From assembly GCA_964523295.1 (NCBI GenBank), contig CAZGAH010000017.1, forward strand, positions 1 through 56,947: a stretch of 56,947 nt of DNA, given 5' to 3'. Numbering within the stretch: position 1 is the first letter of the stretch; every line of letters begins with the position of its first letter. The notes beneath the pieces were generated by a model. The model was not told where the DNA came from and searched no databases. It saw only the letters and a program-made list of their open reading frames with translations. Origin of the DNA: CAZGAH01 sp964523295 (GTDB lineage Bacteria > Desulfobacterota > Desulfovibrionia > Desulfovibrionales > Desulfovibrionaceae). Positions 1-12,747 of the stretch are shown here, one piece after another. A program made the translations under genes and the position numbers.

Positions 1-159
1 GTTTAGATGCCCTTATGCAGTTCCCTGAAACAATGGGACATTATTTCAGGGCAGAGCCTTGTTTCAAGGCGAAACTGCGCTAAAACAAAATCGACCTGCA
101 TCCGAACAAAACCCCATTGACAAGAAGCGGGGAATAGGATATAAAGAAATTGGTTTTAC

Positions 160-192
<33 letters not shown>

Positions 193-218
193 GCAAAACA
201 ATACAAATAGGACTGCTT

Positions 219-2339
219 ATGTCCTCCTTTCGCATTTTTTATGCCTCGTCAGGTGGAACGGCCAACGCTCCAGGACTTTCCGAGCAGCTGGCCTGGATGC
301 GGTCTCAAGAAAAAAAATTCAGTCGCGAGATAGGATTGCTGCTTGGAGGAGGAGGTGCTGCGACGGTTCTGGACCGCTCGACGCCGGTTTCGGCCTGCCC
401 CCCGCAAGGCATGGCTTACGTTGATGCCGACCTGAAATATACATTTGTCAATGACAATTATGCGGCGTTTTTTGCCGCATCATGCGCTGACATGTCCGGC
501 CAGCGCGTCGATGCCGTGTCGGGCGAACGGAATCGTTCGACGATGTTGCCGTATCTCCAGCAGGCCCTGGCTGGGCAGCCCTGTTGTTTCGAGGTGCCGT
601 TTTCTTTCCCGCACGCTGGCGAGAGGATGGTCCGCGGGCGGATAACGCCCGACCTCGGCCCGGACGGCCGCGTTGCCGGTTGCCTTGTCATGCTTGCGGA
701 CGTCACCGGGCACCAGACCGCGGAGCGCCAGCGCGAATACGAGCAGCGGGTCCTCAGCGTGCTTTTCGACGCCATTCCCGACGTGCTGATGGTCGTCTCG
801 NNNNNNNNNNTGCCCTTGCCTATGCCGATCAGGCTGCCATCACGCATGTTGATCGGAATCAGGAGCCTTTCGCCGGCACGGGCCGAGATGGCGCCCTTGC
901 GCAGGATCATCGCCTGCAACCGGGCCTGCTGCGAGCTGTTCGGCCTGAGCGAGCGGGCCATCTGCGCCGCGGACTGTTTCCGGCTGCTCGGGTTGGATGT
1001 TGCGTGCGAGGATTGTCTCATCGACCACGCCGTGCAGAGCAGGGCCGTGGTTCTGGAAGAAAAAAGCCTGCCCGACGGGAGCCGGCATTTCGAGTGTCGG
1101 GCGATACCCGTCTTTGACGACCGGGGTGAGGTGACCTGGGTCATCAAGATGATGCGCGATATCACCGTGCCCAAGGCGCAGGCCGAGGCGGCGAACCGGG
1201 CCAAGAGCGCCTTTCTGGAGAACATGAGCCACGAGATACGCACCCCGCTCAACGGGCTCATGGGCATGTTGCAACTCATCGATTCGCCCAGGCTGAATAC
1301 CGAGCAGCGCGTTTATGTCTCCATCGGCATCGAGTCCTGCAGGCGGCTCACGACCCTGCTGACGAATATCCTCGACCTCGCCAGACTCGAATCCGGGCAC
1401 GTTCGTACGGGCGACGGCCCGCTGGATCTGCACGACGTCATGCAGTCCGTGCAGCAGCTGTTTCAGGCCCCGGCGCAGCAGAAGGCGCTTGCGCTGACCT
1501 GTCACGTCGACGGACGTATCCCTGCCCTGCGCGGCGACGCGCTCCGCGTGCATCAGCTGCTGTCCATCCTGGTCGGCAATGCCCTGAAGTTCACCGCGTC
1601 GGGTTCGGTGACGGCGGAGGCCTATCCCCTGCCGGATCACAGGCCCGGCCTCTGTCGCGTCCTCGTTTCCGTTTCCGATACGGGCATCGGCATAGTGCCC
1701 GGGCAGCTGGAGCAGCTCTTCAGGCCCTTCTCCCAGGGCGACGATTCGTTCACGCGGCGCTACCAGGGCGCCGGGCTGGGCCTGAGCATCGTCAAGCGGC
1801 TTGTCACGTTAATGGACGGCACGATCACGGTGGATTCGGCGCCCGACGAGGGCACGACCATCTGCCTGTGTCTTTCCTTTGCGCTGCCTGCTGGCTCTCC
1901 GGTCGAGGCGTTCCCGTGCGACATCACGATGGGGCGGAAGCTCTCCCTGCTGCTGGTCGAAGACGACGCCACCAACCGGATTGTCGGGCAACAGCTGCTG
2001 CAAAGGCACGGTTTCGACGTCATGACCGCGGACAACGCAGAGCTCGCACTGGAGACCTTGCGCAGCACGGCCTTCGATGTCCTGCTGCTGGATATTCAAC
2101 TGCCCGGCATCGACGGTGTGGCCCTGCTGCGGATGCTGCGCAGCAACCCTGACTATGCCGCGCACGCCACGACGCCCGCCATTGCGATGACGGCCTATGC
2201 CGGGCCGGACGACGACCGGCTGTTCCTGTCCTGCGGCTTCGACGGCTATCTGGCCAAACCCTACGAGACGCAGGCCCTGTTACACTGCCTGCGCTCGGTG
2301 GTGGAAAAGACCGGGACTGCGGCCAGCTCCAGCGCTTGA
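219..2339 (+). CDS. Hybrid sensor histidine kinase/response regulator (PAS-HisKA-HATPase-REC)
   Basis: This predicted phosphorelay kinase would autophosphorylate a His and pass phosphate to its own C-terminal receiver. No transmembrane segment is visible, so it is probably cytoplasmic. A PAS-like region spans about residues 60-160 and a second one lies at about 180-290. The HisKA H-box reads HEIRTPLNG near residue 340. The ATPase domain at about 440-565 has DTGIGI and GAGLGLSIV motifs. The receiver starts near residue 575, with the acidic pair in VEDD, the phospho-acceptor Asp in LLLDIQLPG, and the Lys in AKPYE. An assembly gap at 801-810 interrupts the second PAS domain. The 90 or so bases after the gap translate in frame but do not look like PAS sequence until RIIACNRA. 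No cognate regulator gene is adjacent, so the input signal and target are unknown. The ATG at 219 has only a weak ribosome binding site. Confidence 0.88.
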   Translation: MSSFRIFYASSGGTANAPGLSEQLAWMRSQEKKFSREIGLLLGGGGAATVLDRSTPVSACPPQGMAYVDADLKYTFVNDNYAAFFAASCADMSGQRVDAVSGERNRSTMLPYLQQALAGQPCCFEVPFSFPHAGERMVRGRITPDLGPDGRVAGCLVMLADVTGHQTAERQREYEQRVLSVLFDAIPDVLMVVSXXXXPLPMPIRLPSRMLIGIRSLSPARAEMAPLRRIIACNRACCELFGLSERAICAADCFRLLGLDVACEDCLIDHAVQSRAVVLEEKSLPDGSRHFECRAIPVFDDRGEVTWVIKMMRDITVPKAQAEAANRAKSAFLENMSHEIRTPLNGLMGMLQLIDSPRLNTEQRVYVSIGIESCRRLTTLLTNILDLARLESGHVRTGDGPLDLHDVMQSVQQLFQAPAQQKALALTCHVDGRIPALRGDALRVHQLLSILVGNALKFTASGSVTAEAYPLPDHRPGLCRVLVSVSDTGIGIVPGQLEQLFRPFSQGDDSFTRRYQGAGLGLSIVKRLVTLMDGTITVDSAPDEGTTICLCLSFALPAGSPVEAFPCDITMGRKLSLLLVEDDATNRIVGQQLLQRHGFDVMTADNAELALETLRSTAFDVLLLDIQLPGIDGVALLRMLRSNPDYAAHATTPAIAMTAYAGPDDDRLFLSCGFDGYLAKPYETQALLHCLRSVVEKTGTAASSSA
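801..810. other. Assembly gap (10 N) inside the hybrid kinase
   Basis: Ten undetermined bases interrupt the second PAS domain. The reading frame happens to stay open across them, but the true gap length is unknown. Confidence 0.98.
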
Positions 2340-2462
2340 GCCGCCCGCTGCGCGAAAGCGGCGACGTACGCTCTCTGTACGACGACAACGTTTTTGCGAG
2401 GGGTTCGTTCGTGTGCCGGATCATTGCTGGACGAATATCCCCGGACAGGGTATGGTCCGCGT

Positions 2463-3296
2463 ATGCGTCAAAAGGAATATGGGCCAGCCACGGTCCGGTT
2501 GCGGACGTGGCAGGCCATGCAGGCGGATGCGGCCGTGTGGCGTAACCTGGCCGCTGCGCCCAAGAATTGCCTTCTGGACTACGACGGAACCCTCGCCCCT
2601 TTCGTGTCGCACGTCCTGCGGGCCGAGCCCTACCCGGGCATTCGGGAATGCATTGCCGGGCTCATGCAGCGCCGGGATATGCGCGTGGTGCTGGTCAGCG
2701 GACGCCCGGCGCAGCAGGCCGCCTCGTTTCTCGGCGTCACGCCCGCGCCCGAGGTCTGGGGGTGCCACGGACTGGAACGCCTGCTCCCCGGCGGGGAGAT
2801 CGTTCGCTTTCCCGTGGAGCCGGAGCAGGAAGCCGGGCTGGTGCACGCCGCCGACTGGGCCGCGTACCGGCGCCTGAGCGGCTATCTGGAGCACAAATCC
2901 GGCTGTCTGGCCTTTCACGTCCGCGGACTCCCCAAACCCAAGGCCGCCTTCATGCTCGAGCAGGCCTCCAAGGACTGGCGAGCGCTGGCAGATGAGCATC
3001 GTCTGAGCCTGCACACCTTCGACGGAGGCCTGGAACTGCGCGTGCCCGGCATGGACAAGGGCCTGGCCGTGGCCGCGATCCGGCGCGAGTCCTCTCCGGA
3101 ACATGTTACCATTTACCTGGGCGACGACACGACCGACGAAGACGCCTTTGCCGCGTTGCAACCGCGGGATATCGCCGTGCTCGTACGCGCCGCCCCGAGG
3201 GAGACGCTGGCCGCCTGGTGGCTGCGTCCGCCTGACGAGATGCTGGCATTCTTGAACGCCCTGTTGCGCCTGGGCGAAGCGCAGGTCGGGAGGTGA
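2463..3296 (+). CDS. otsB: Trehalose-6-phosphate phosphatase
   Basis: OtsB removes phosphate from trehalose 6-phosphate to give trehalose, in the cytoplasm. The HAD-superfamily motifs are present in order: LLDYDGTLAPF at about residues 36-46 (DxD nucleophile), VLVSGRP near 76, and GDDTTDEDAF near 218 (Mg-binding acidic motif). With the ATG at 2463 the product is 277 residues, normal for the family. The reading frame opens further upstream, but that extension has no ribosome binding site or family similarity. A start at the Met of MQADAAVW further on is also possible. The stop codon overlaps the GTG start of otsA, so the two are translationally coupled. The order otsB-otsA matches the two-step OtsA/OtsB pathway of osmoprotectant synthesis. 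Confidence 0.92.
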   Translation: MRQKEYGPATVRLRTWQAMQADAAVWRNLAAAPKNCLLDYDGTLAPFVSHVLRAEPYPGIRECIAGLMQRRDMRVVLVSGRPAQQAASFLGVTPAPEVWGCHGLERLLPGGEIVRFPVEPEQEAGLVHAADWAAYRRLSGYLEHKSGCLAFHVRGLPKPKAAFMLEQASKDWRALADEHRLSLHTFDGGLELRVPGMDKGLAVAAIRRESSPEHVTIYLGDDTTDEDAFAALQPRDIAVLVRAAPRETLAAWWLRPPDEMLAFLNALLRLGEAQVGR

Positions 3297-4796
3297 CGAA
3301 CGTGCACAAAAAAACGCCGAAGCTGGTGGTGGTTTCCAACCGGCTCCCGGTACGCATCGAGCGCGATGCCTCCGGGCAGCCGGCGCTACGTCAGGGGACC
3401 GGCGGACTGATCACGGCCATGGCGCCGGTATTGNNNNNNNNNNTGGAGCGGGGATACCGCCGGGGAAGACATCGGCACGTTGTTCGAAACGTTCTCTCGG
3501 GAATCAGGCTATTCGATGCACCCGGTGCAGCTGACTCCGGAGCAGAAACTGGGGTATTACGACGGGTTTTCGAATGAAATCCTCTGGCCGCTGTTCCACG
3601 ATTTGCCGACGCGCTGTAATTTCTACCGCCCGGACTACTGGGGGACCTATCAGGAGGTCAACCGGCTCTTTGCGCAGATGGTCCTGGAAACGCAAGGCTC
3701 GGATATCTTCTGCTGGATTCACGATTATCATCTCATGCTGGTCGCGGGCCAGCTCGCCGCGCTTGGGGCGCCCCGACGCTGCGGCTTTTTTCTGCATATT
3801 CCCTTTCCGCCGCCGGATAATTTCCTCAAGCTTCCCTGGCGCAAGGAACTGTTGCTGGGGCTACTGGAACACGAGCTGGTGGCCTTTCAGACCCTGCGCG
3901 ACCGCCGGAATTTTGTCGCCTGCCTGCTGGCCTTGTTGCCAGCGACGCGCATCGTGGGCCGCGGCAGCGTGGTCCAGGCCCGGCACGAGGGCCGGAGCAT
4001 CCGCCTGGGCGCCATTCCCATTTCCATCGATTACAAGGCGTTCAGTCGCCTGTCCGGCCAACAGACCACAAAGCAGGCGGCGCAGCGCCTGCAGGAGGCC
4101 TGCTCGGAGCGGCTGATTGTTCTGGGCGTGGACCGGCTGGACTACACCAAGGGCATCCCCGAACGCCTGGAGGCCCTGCGTCTGGCCCTGCAATTCTATC
4201 CGGAGCTGCGCGAGCGGATTGTCCTGTCTCAGATACTGGTGCCCAGCCGGCAGGACGTAGAGGAGTACCGACAGCTGAAAATGCGTATCGAACAGCTCGT
4301 CGGCGAGATCAACGGCCAGTTTTCCACGCCCGGCTGGCAGCCCGTGCAGTATCAGTACCGCAACCTGCCGCGCGAGGAACTGGCAGCCTGGTACATCGCC
4401 GCGCAGGTCATGTTCGTCACGCCGTTGCGCGATGGCATGAACCTGGTTGCCAAGGAATACGTCGCCTGCCGTCGCCAGCGCAACGGTACGCTCATCCTCA
4501 GCGAGTTCGCCGGCGCCGCGGCTCAGCTACAGCGGGACGGCGCCCTGCTGATCAATCCCTACGACATCGAGGGCATGGCCCACACCCTGTCCCGCGCGTG
4601 TACCCTGTCCCGCGACGAACAAATCCGGCGTATGACCCACATGCAGGACAGCATCCGCAAACACGACATCTATTTCTGGTGTGACGCCTTTCTGCAGGCA
4701 GCCTTTTCGCTGCACCTGGACGACTTTCCCCAGCTCGAGTCCGTACGCTTTCACGAACTCGACTCCCAGTGCGCGCTCAGGACCGGGAAGGATTGA
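3293..4796 (+). CDS. otsA: Alpha,alpha-trehalose-phosphate synthase (interrupted by a gap)
   Basis: OtsA (GT20) condenses UDP-glucose with glucose 6-phosphate to make trehalose 6-phosphate, the substrate of the upstream phosphatase. The N-terminus reads VVVSNRLPVRI, typical of the family. Further motifs are WIHDYHLML, LHIPFPPPD, VDRLDYTKGIPERL (nucleotide-sugar phosphate contacts) and TPLRDGMNLVAKEY near the C-terminus. The GTG start at 3293 overlaps the otsB stop. The 10-N gap at 3434-3443 replaces roughly eight to ten residues after AMAPVL, and the frame changes across it. The second half resumes as WSGDTAGED. The frame change is therefore an assembly effect, not a mutation. Apart from the gap the protein has normal length (about 500 residues). 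Confidence 0.92.
3434..3443. other. Assembly gap (10 N) inside otsA
   Basis: Ten N bases follow the codons for AMAPVL. The family alignment suggests about 25-30 bases are really missing, and the frame is lost across the gap. Confidence 0.98.
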
Positions 4797-5060
4797 CGGA
4801 GGTGGCTCCAGCCCGAAATTTCGTGCTCTATTGACGATAGTATCCTGAATCCCGAGTTTACCGCGATTTTCCAGGAATTTTGTTAAATTTCAGATTGTTA
4901 TCCTCGTATCGTCTTCCATTTTTGCCACTACACCCGTTTTCGTTCCGGCTCCATACCGTCTTCCGGTCTGCGGTGTTGCTTTCGAACAACTTGACTGCGA
5001 CAGGGCATCCAGTAGAGAGGGGAGCTAACATTTCAGATTCAAGGCGCGATCTGAGTTCAG
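4797..5060. other. Intergenic region after otsA, no gene seen
   Basis: This part of the 400-base spacer between otsA and the Fic gene is AT-richer than its surroundings. I see no convincing open frame, RNA or strong terminator in it. It presumably carries the otsA 3' end and the upstream part of the Fic promoter region. Confidence 0.5.
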
Positions 5061-5170
5061 AACCGGCCAGAAAACCGGCCAGATATCCCGATTCAGGGCT
5101 GGAACAAATCCTCTTTATCATTATGCTCTGGTGTGTTAGCAGACATTAAACCGGTCAGCGAACCGGCCAC
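5061..5170 (+). promoter_or_regulatory. Four AACCGG-type decamers upstream of the Fic gene (candidate operator)
   Basis: Four copies of the decamer AACCGGYCAS occur at 5061-5070, 5073-5082, 5149-5158 and 5161-5170. They form two pairs, and within each pair the copies start exactly 12 bases apart. The pairs start 88 bases apart. The last copy ends 28 bases before the Fic start codon. The arrangement suggests a repeated binding site for a regulator, possibly autoregulation by the winged-helix C-terminus of the Fic protein. This function is inference. Confidence 0.45.
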
Positions 5171-5198
5171 AAGGCGGTCGGCAGACAATGAGGATCCC

Positions 5199-6440
5199 AT
5201 GTCGGAATACCGTTGGACGCGCCCGTTATTGAGCCCGATTTTGCCAGAGGCGAAGCATATCGGCGTGCTCAAGGATATGGCCCAGGAAGTGACGACCGCT
5301 TCGGCCGCGATGGAGGGCGCGATCGCATTGGAGACCGCGCGCGAACTGGGCGAGCGTCTGCGACTGGTAAACAGCTATTATTCGAACCTGATCGAGGGGC
5401 ACAAAACGACCATCCCCGAGATCGAGCGCGCCTTGGCGCAAAGCTACTCGGACAAGCCAGAGCGCCGCTACGCGCAGGAGCTGTGCGCCGCGCACGTGCT
5501 CGCCGAGCGCGAACTCATGGACGCATTGTTCGCCACGCCCGAGCAGAATGTCTGCCAGCCGGTCTATCTCCAGGACATACACCGCCGATGCTACGGCCAC
5601 CTGCCGCCCGAGCACCAGTATACGCACGATGCCGGCGGCTTTACGCACATCCCGGTCAAAGCCGGCGAATTCCGCGATCTGGAAGTCTCGGTGGACGGGC
5701 AGACGCAGCATGGCCCGGATGCCCGAAGCCTGCCGGAGGCCATGGAGACTTTCGCCCGCGCGTTCGATCCCGCTTCATTCCACGGCGATGAGCGGCTCAT
5801 CGCCGCAGCCGTGAGCCATCATCGTCTGACCTGGCTGCATCCGTTCCGCGACGGCAACGGCCGCCTGGCGCGCCTGCATACGGGCTTGTACCTGGCGAGG
5901 GTCAAGGTCAATCGCGCGAACCTCTGGTCCTTGTCGCGCGGCTTCTCACGCAACAAAGACGGCTACATGCTCAACCTGCTGGCCACGGACAGCCCGGCGG
6001 CGCCTGACGAGCAGGGCTTTTTCGACGCGGCGCTGACTGCGGATTTCTGCCGCTTCTTCTTTGAGATTTGTCTTGATCAGATCGGCTTCATGCGTCGGCT
6101 GCTCCAACTGGAGGAGGTCGAGCGCCGCATCGAATGGCTGGTCTCCACGCTGATCCACAGCCGCGCGCCACAACTGGCGCCCGAGTCTTCGCGCTTATTA
6201 CGCGCCGTATTCCGTCGCGGCTCAATACCTCGCGGCGAGGCGGTCCAGCTCGTCGGCAAGCCAGAGCGCACCACGCGCCGTACGGTCATCGCACCCTTGC
6301 TCGAGGCCGGGCTGCTGCTCTCCACGTCGCATCGAGCGCCGCTACGCATGGGGTTCCCGCTTTTCGCCTTGCCGTATCTTTTCCCTGGACTCTTCGATCC
6401 GGCGGTGGTTGGGGAAGAGTATCGGGAGTTGATAGTCTGA
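5199..6440 (+). CDS. Fic family protein (AMPylase type, self-inhibited)
   Basis: Fic enzymes usually transfer AMP from ATP to hydroxyl side chains of target proteins. The active-site motif HPFRDGNGRLAR is complete near residues 217-228, including the catalytic His and the acidic residue. SNLIEG near residues 64-69 matches the inhibitory motif (S/T)xxxE(G/N). Because it lies N-terminal to the Fic core, the protein fits the class II, self-inhibited type. The C-terminal 100 residues, rich in Arg, resemble the winged helix found in many such proteins. The ATG at 5199 has a GAGG ribosome binding site five bases upstream. The gene stands alone, converging on the trehalose synthase gene 45 bases downstream, and no antitoxin gene is beside it. 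The target is unknown. Four repeated decamers lie just upstream. Confidence 0.9.
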   Translation: MSEYRWTRPLLSPILPEAKHIGVLKDMAQEVTTASAAMEGAIALETARELGERLRLVNSYYSNLIEGHKTTIPEIERALAQSYSDKPERRYAQELCAAHVLAERELMDALFATPEQNVCQPVYLQDIHRRCYGHLPPEHQYTHDAGGFTHIPVKAGEFRDLEVSVDGQTQHGPDARSLPEAMETFARAFDPASFHGDERLIAAAVSHHRLTWLHPFRDGNGRLARLHTGLYLARVKVNRANLWSLSRGFSRNKDGYMLNLLATDSPAAPDEQGFFDAALTADFCRFFFEICLDQIGFMRRLLQLEEVERRIEWLVSTLIHSRAPQLAPESSRLLRAVFRRGSIPRGEAVQLVGKPERTTRRTVIAPLLEAGLLLSTSHRAPLRMGFPLFALPYLFPGLFDPAVVGEEYRELIV

Positions 6441-6485
6441 AGCTTTTTCGCTGTCCCGCCTCGCCTCGCTTTCCGAATTCCAACC

Positions 6486-9936
<3,451 letters not shown>

Positions 9937-10056
9937 GGCGTGGTGTATTCTCCGCAGGAAATCCGCGTAACGTGCAGCGGAATTATGTGTGTCTGCTTTT
10001 TCTCAGCATAAAGACATTACCGCAAAAAATCAATACAGAGGGCAATGCCGTGGTCT

Positions 10057-10299
10057 TCAACACGGGAAGGCATATATGCAGCAGGGGGGAACTTCATTCA
10101 ACGCACCCGGTCTAGGTGCGTACGCGGCGCCGCTGGTCCATCCCTGCCCATCGCGGCGAACCACCAGATGCCGATCCGCCGCCTCGACCATACCCAGGAC
10201 GTGCGCCAGTTCCAGCCAGGCCGGCAACCCGGCCAAGGCAGTCAATCCGGTGGACTCGCGTTCGATTTCGTACTTGAAAGGCAGGACACCTTGGGGCAT
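10057..10299 (-). pseudogene. Truncated IS1380-type transposase (N-terminal fragment)
   Basis: The ATG at 10299, preceded by GAGGTG, starts a frame whose first 55 residues look like the N-terminus of IS1380-family transposases. MPQGVLPFKYE, GLTALAGLPAWLELA and a final QGWT are the recognisable pieces. Similarity ends near 10135, after which the frame runs into unrelated sequence and stops at 10057. A full transposase of this family has about 450 residues, so nearly all of it, including the catalytic domain, is missing. The fragment is a scar of an old insertion. The family call rests on remembered sequence, not on a search. Confidence 0.6.
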
Positions 10300-10846
10300 A
10301 TTCGTTCACCTCGTTGATGATAGTTTGTGTTGCTCAAAGCCCACTCTATCCGCTTGTTATCGCCAGTACAACAATGTTTTTATTTTTTTATTGATGGCAG
10401 TTTATGGCCTTTTTTTTGATAACCTAAATTTTTGTGAATACAACCGGGAACTGCCCGCATCCGGGAAGTACAGATTGACTCAGTTTCATGCATCAGGGTG
10501 TCCCACGGTCAGTCATAGCGTAATAGAGTAGGGAGGCGAACCGGACGTCGCGTCGAGACGGTTTCAGGCCAGGCGCACGGTCGCTGTCGTCTTGCGACTG
10601 CTACGAGGCGAGGACATGGAGGTGTTGTCTCAGGGGTGCAAGGCCCGGTCGTGGTGGAGGTGAGCTGCGATAAAATCTTCGACACCCCGGTTTCTGCCTG
10701 TAATCCGGCCAGGAAGGACTGGTCGGATAACGGATAGCACAGCGATGGCCCTTTCCGCAGGGTATGCCCGGGCTGCGCAATGGACAGGCAGCAGTGGGTG
10801 ACATCAAAAACAGGCAGTCGCCTGAGGCACGGCACACCGAAGATCT
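10300..10846. other. Intergenic scar region, no gene seen
   Basis: The stretch beside the transposase fragment includes an AT-rich patch at about 10370-10440, unlike its GC-rich neighbours. Small open frames exist on both strands, but none has a good ribosome binding site or a recognisable product. Together with 9937-10056 it is probably degraded insertion-element and promoter sequence. Confidence 0.5.
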
Positions 10847-12607
10847 TCAGGCGCGAGTGTCGTAACCCAGGCCCAGACGTCGCGCCTCCTCCGGGCTGGG
10901 GAGGCCATCGGAGGTCAGACCGCGGATACGGTAGTAGCGGGCCCGGGCGTCGAGAAAGGCGGCGCGGTCGAGCGGCGGGATGACGATTCCCTCTCCGCCC
11001 GTGCCGGCCTGCGTGAAGAAGCGTTCCGGAAGATCGTCATGCCGGGCGTCGAGGCCGTAGCCCGCGTTGATGATCCGCTCGCGGTAGCAGATGCGTCCGC
11101 CGGCGGCGAGCAGCTCCTGCCCGGTCATCGCCATGCCGGTCACTGCGGTAAAGGCCGCGGCATATTCCTCGAGCGAGGCGGCGAAGAACACGAACTTGCA
11201 GGCCGTAAGCGAGTCCACGACGGCGTTGGCGTCTTCGGCGATCTTGATGATCCGGGCCTTGCCGCTGAAGCTGAACCGGTCCGTGGCCACGGGTTTGCGC
11301 AGGATTTCATGACTGATCGGATACGAGCGCAGATGGCAGCCGCCGCGCGTGGAGACCGCGTAGCCCAGGGCCAGGCCATAGGCCCCGCGCGGGTCGTAGG
11401 CCGGCAGTTCCAGCCCTTTCACGGTCATGGATGCCTCCGGCTGGCCCTGCGCCGTGGCGTAGCGCAGCGAGCCCTGACCGAGTTCACGCCCCTCCCCCCT
11501 TCCCAGGCCGATGTCTTCGAGCAGGGCCAGAATCTGCGCCGGAGCGAGGGACCGGCCCGTACACTCCTGATAGCAGGCCAGGGTGGAGGCGGCGCTGATG
11601 GTGTCCAGGCCGTACTCGTTGCACAGGCGATTGGCCTGCACCACCAGGTCCAGGTCCTCGTTGCCGAGCAGCGCGCTGAAATGCGACAGGGTCTCGAACT
11701 CGGGCATGGCGAGTCCGTCCGCGGTCACGCGCTTGCAATTGATATGGCAGCCCTTGCAGCCCTTGCGTTCGGGGTGGTACCTGGCCTTGAGCGCCGCGGC
11801 GTTCAGCGACGGCGCGGGATCGAAACGCGTGGCCCGGAAGTTGTTCGTGGGCATCATGCGCCGCGAATGCATGAGATCGAACAGGGCGGCCGTGCCGTAG
11901 CACAGAAAGCCGTGTTGTCCCATGAGCACGGGCGAGGCGGCCGTGAGCCGCAGGATCGCCTCGCGCGCCGCTTTCAGGGCTTTGGGATCATGAACGCGCG
12001 TGCGGCCTGTGCCCTTGACCGTGAGGTACTTGAGATTGCGGGCCGCGAAGCAGGCGCCCAGTCCGCAGCGGCCGGCGGCATGATGCCGGTCCACGGCCAC
12101 GCTGGCAAAGCGCACGCCCTGTTCGGCCGCCGGGCCGACGGACATGACCGAGCCCTGGCAGCGGCAAGCGGCGTAGATCTGATCCGTAGTCCAGCCAGCC
12201 ATATCCCCGGCCTCGCGCACGAGGACCTCGCCGTCGCGGATGACGACGCCGACGGGTCCGGCGGCCCGACCGGTCATGATCACGCCGTCCCAGCCGGCGC
12301 GTTTAAGCTCCGTGCCGAAGGCGCCGCCCACAGAGGCGTCGGCCAGGGCGTTGGTCAGGGGTGAGCGACAGATAACCGTAGCCCGGCCGGACGTCGGGGC
12401 GATGGTGCCAACGAGCGGTCCGGTGAAGATGCCCAGGGGCAGGTCCGGGTCGTCCCATTCGCGCGGTCCGGCCTGTTCCAGAGCCCAGCCGGCCAGCCCC
12501 TTACCGCCGATGCACGCTGCGTAGAGCGCGGGCCCGGGTTGCCGTATGCGCTGCGTCCGCCCTGACAGATCGATGCAGAGTATCTTTCCGGTCCAGCCGT
12601 ATTCCAT
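10847..12607 (-). CDS. Aldehyde:ferredoxin oxidoreductase family protein (tungstopterin enzyme)
   Basis: AOR-family enzymes oxidise aldehydes to acids with ferredoxin as electron acceptor, using a tungsten bis-pterin and one [4Fe-4S] cluster. The N-terminus, GWTGKILCIDLSGRTQRI, and the GGKGLAGWAL segment are typical. The cluster ligands are in CKGCHINC (about residues 287-294) plus a distant Cys in DSLTACKF. The protein has 586 residues, close to the usual 600. The start at 12607 has an AGGA ribosome binding site. It stands alone: no ferredoxin, MoaD or pterin gene is adjacent, so the substrate cannot be told. It is cytoplasmic, with no signal peptide. Confidence 0.9.
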   Translation of the reverse strand: MEYGWTGKILCIDLSGRTQRIRQPGPALYAACIGGKGLAGWALEQAGPREWDDPDLPLGIFTGPLVGTIAPTSGRATVICRSPLTNALADASVGGAFGTELKRAGWDGVIMTGRAAGPVGVVIRDGEVLVREAGDMAGWTTDQIYAACRCQGSVMSVGPAAEQGVRFASVAVDRHHAAGRCGLGACFAARNLKYLTVKGTGRTRVHDPKALKAAREAILRLTAASPVLMGQHGFLCYGTAALFDLMHSRRMMPTNNFRATRFDPAPSLNAAALKARYHPERKGCKGCHINCKRVTADGLAMPEFETLSHFSALLGNEDLDLVVQANRLCNEYGLDTISAASTLACYQECTGRSLAPAQILALLEDIGLGRGEGRELGQGSLRYATAQGQPEASMTVKGLELPAYDPRGAYGLALGYAVSTRGGCHLRSYPISHEILRKPVATDRFSFSGKARIIKIAEDANAVVDSLTACKFVFFAASLEEYAAAFTAVTGMAMTGQELLAAGGRICYRERIINAGYGLDARHDDLPERFFTQAGTGGEGIVIPPLDRAAFLDARARYYRIRGLTSDGLPSPEEARRLGLGYDTRA

Positions 12608-12747
12608 GTTTCGTCCTGAGGATATGTGCAGTTGTCACCGCTGGGAGCGAGTACGTTGACGGCGTTTGCGCGCGGTCATGCACTACACCGGGAGGGCGCG
12701 GTTGCCGTCAGCCAGCTGCCCTGCCGCCGGCGGCGCGACGTTGTGCA

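Noticed and set aside
458..1279. Long minus-strand open frame under the hybrid kinase
   Set aside because: It runs antisense to clear HisKA and PAS coding sequence and spans the gap; only the short piece beside the gap looks protein-like, and that is better explained by misassembly.
10509..10835. 108-residue minus-strand open frame in the IS scar
   Set aside because: No ribosome binding site, no recognisable family, and a composition like random GC-rich sequence.
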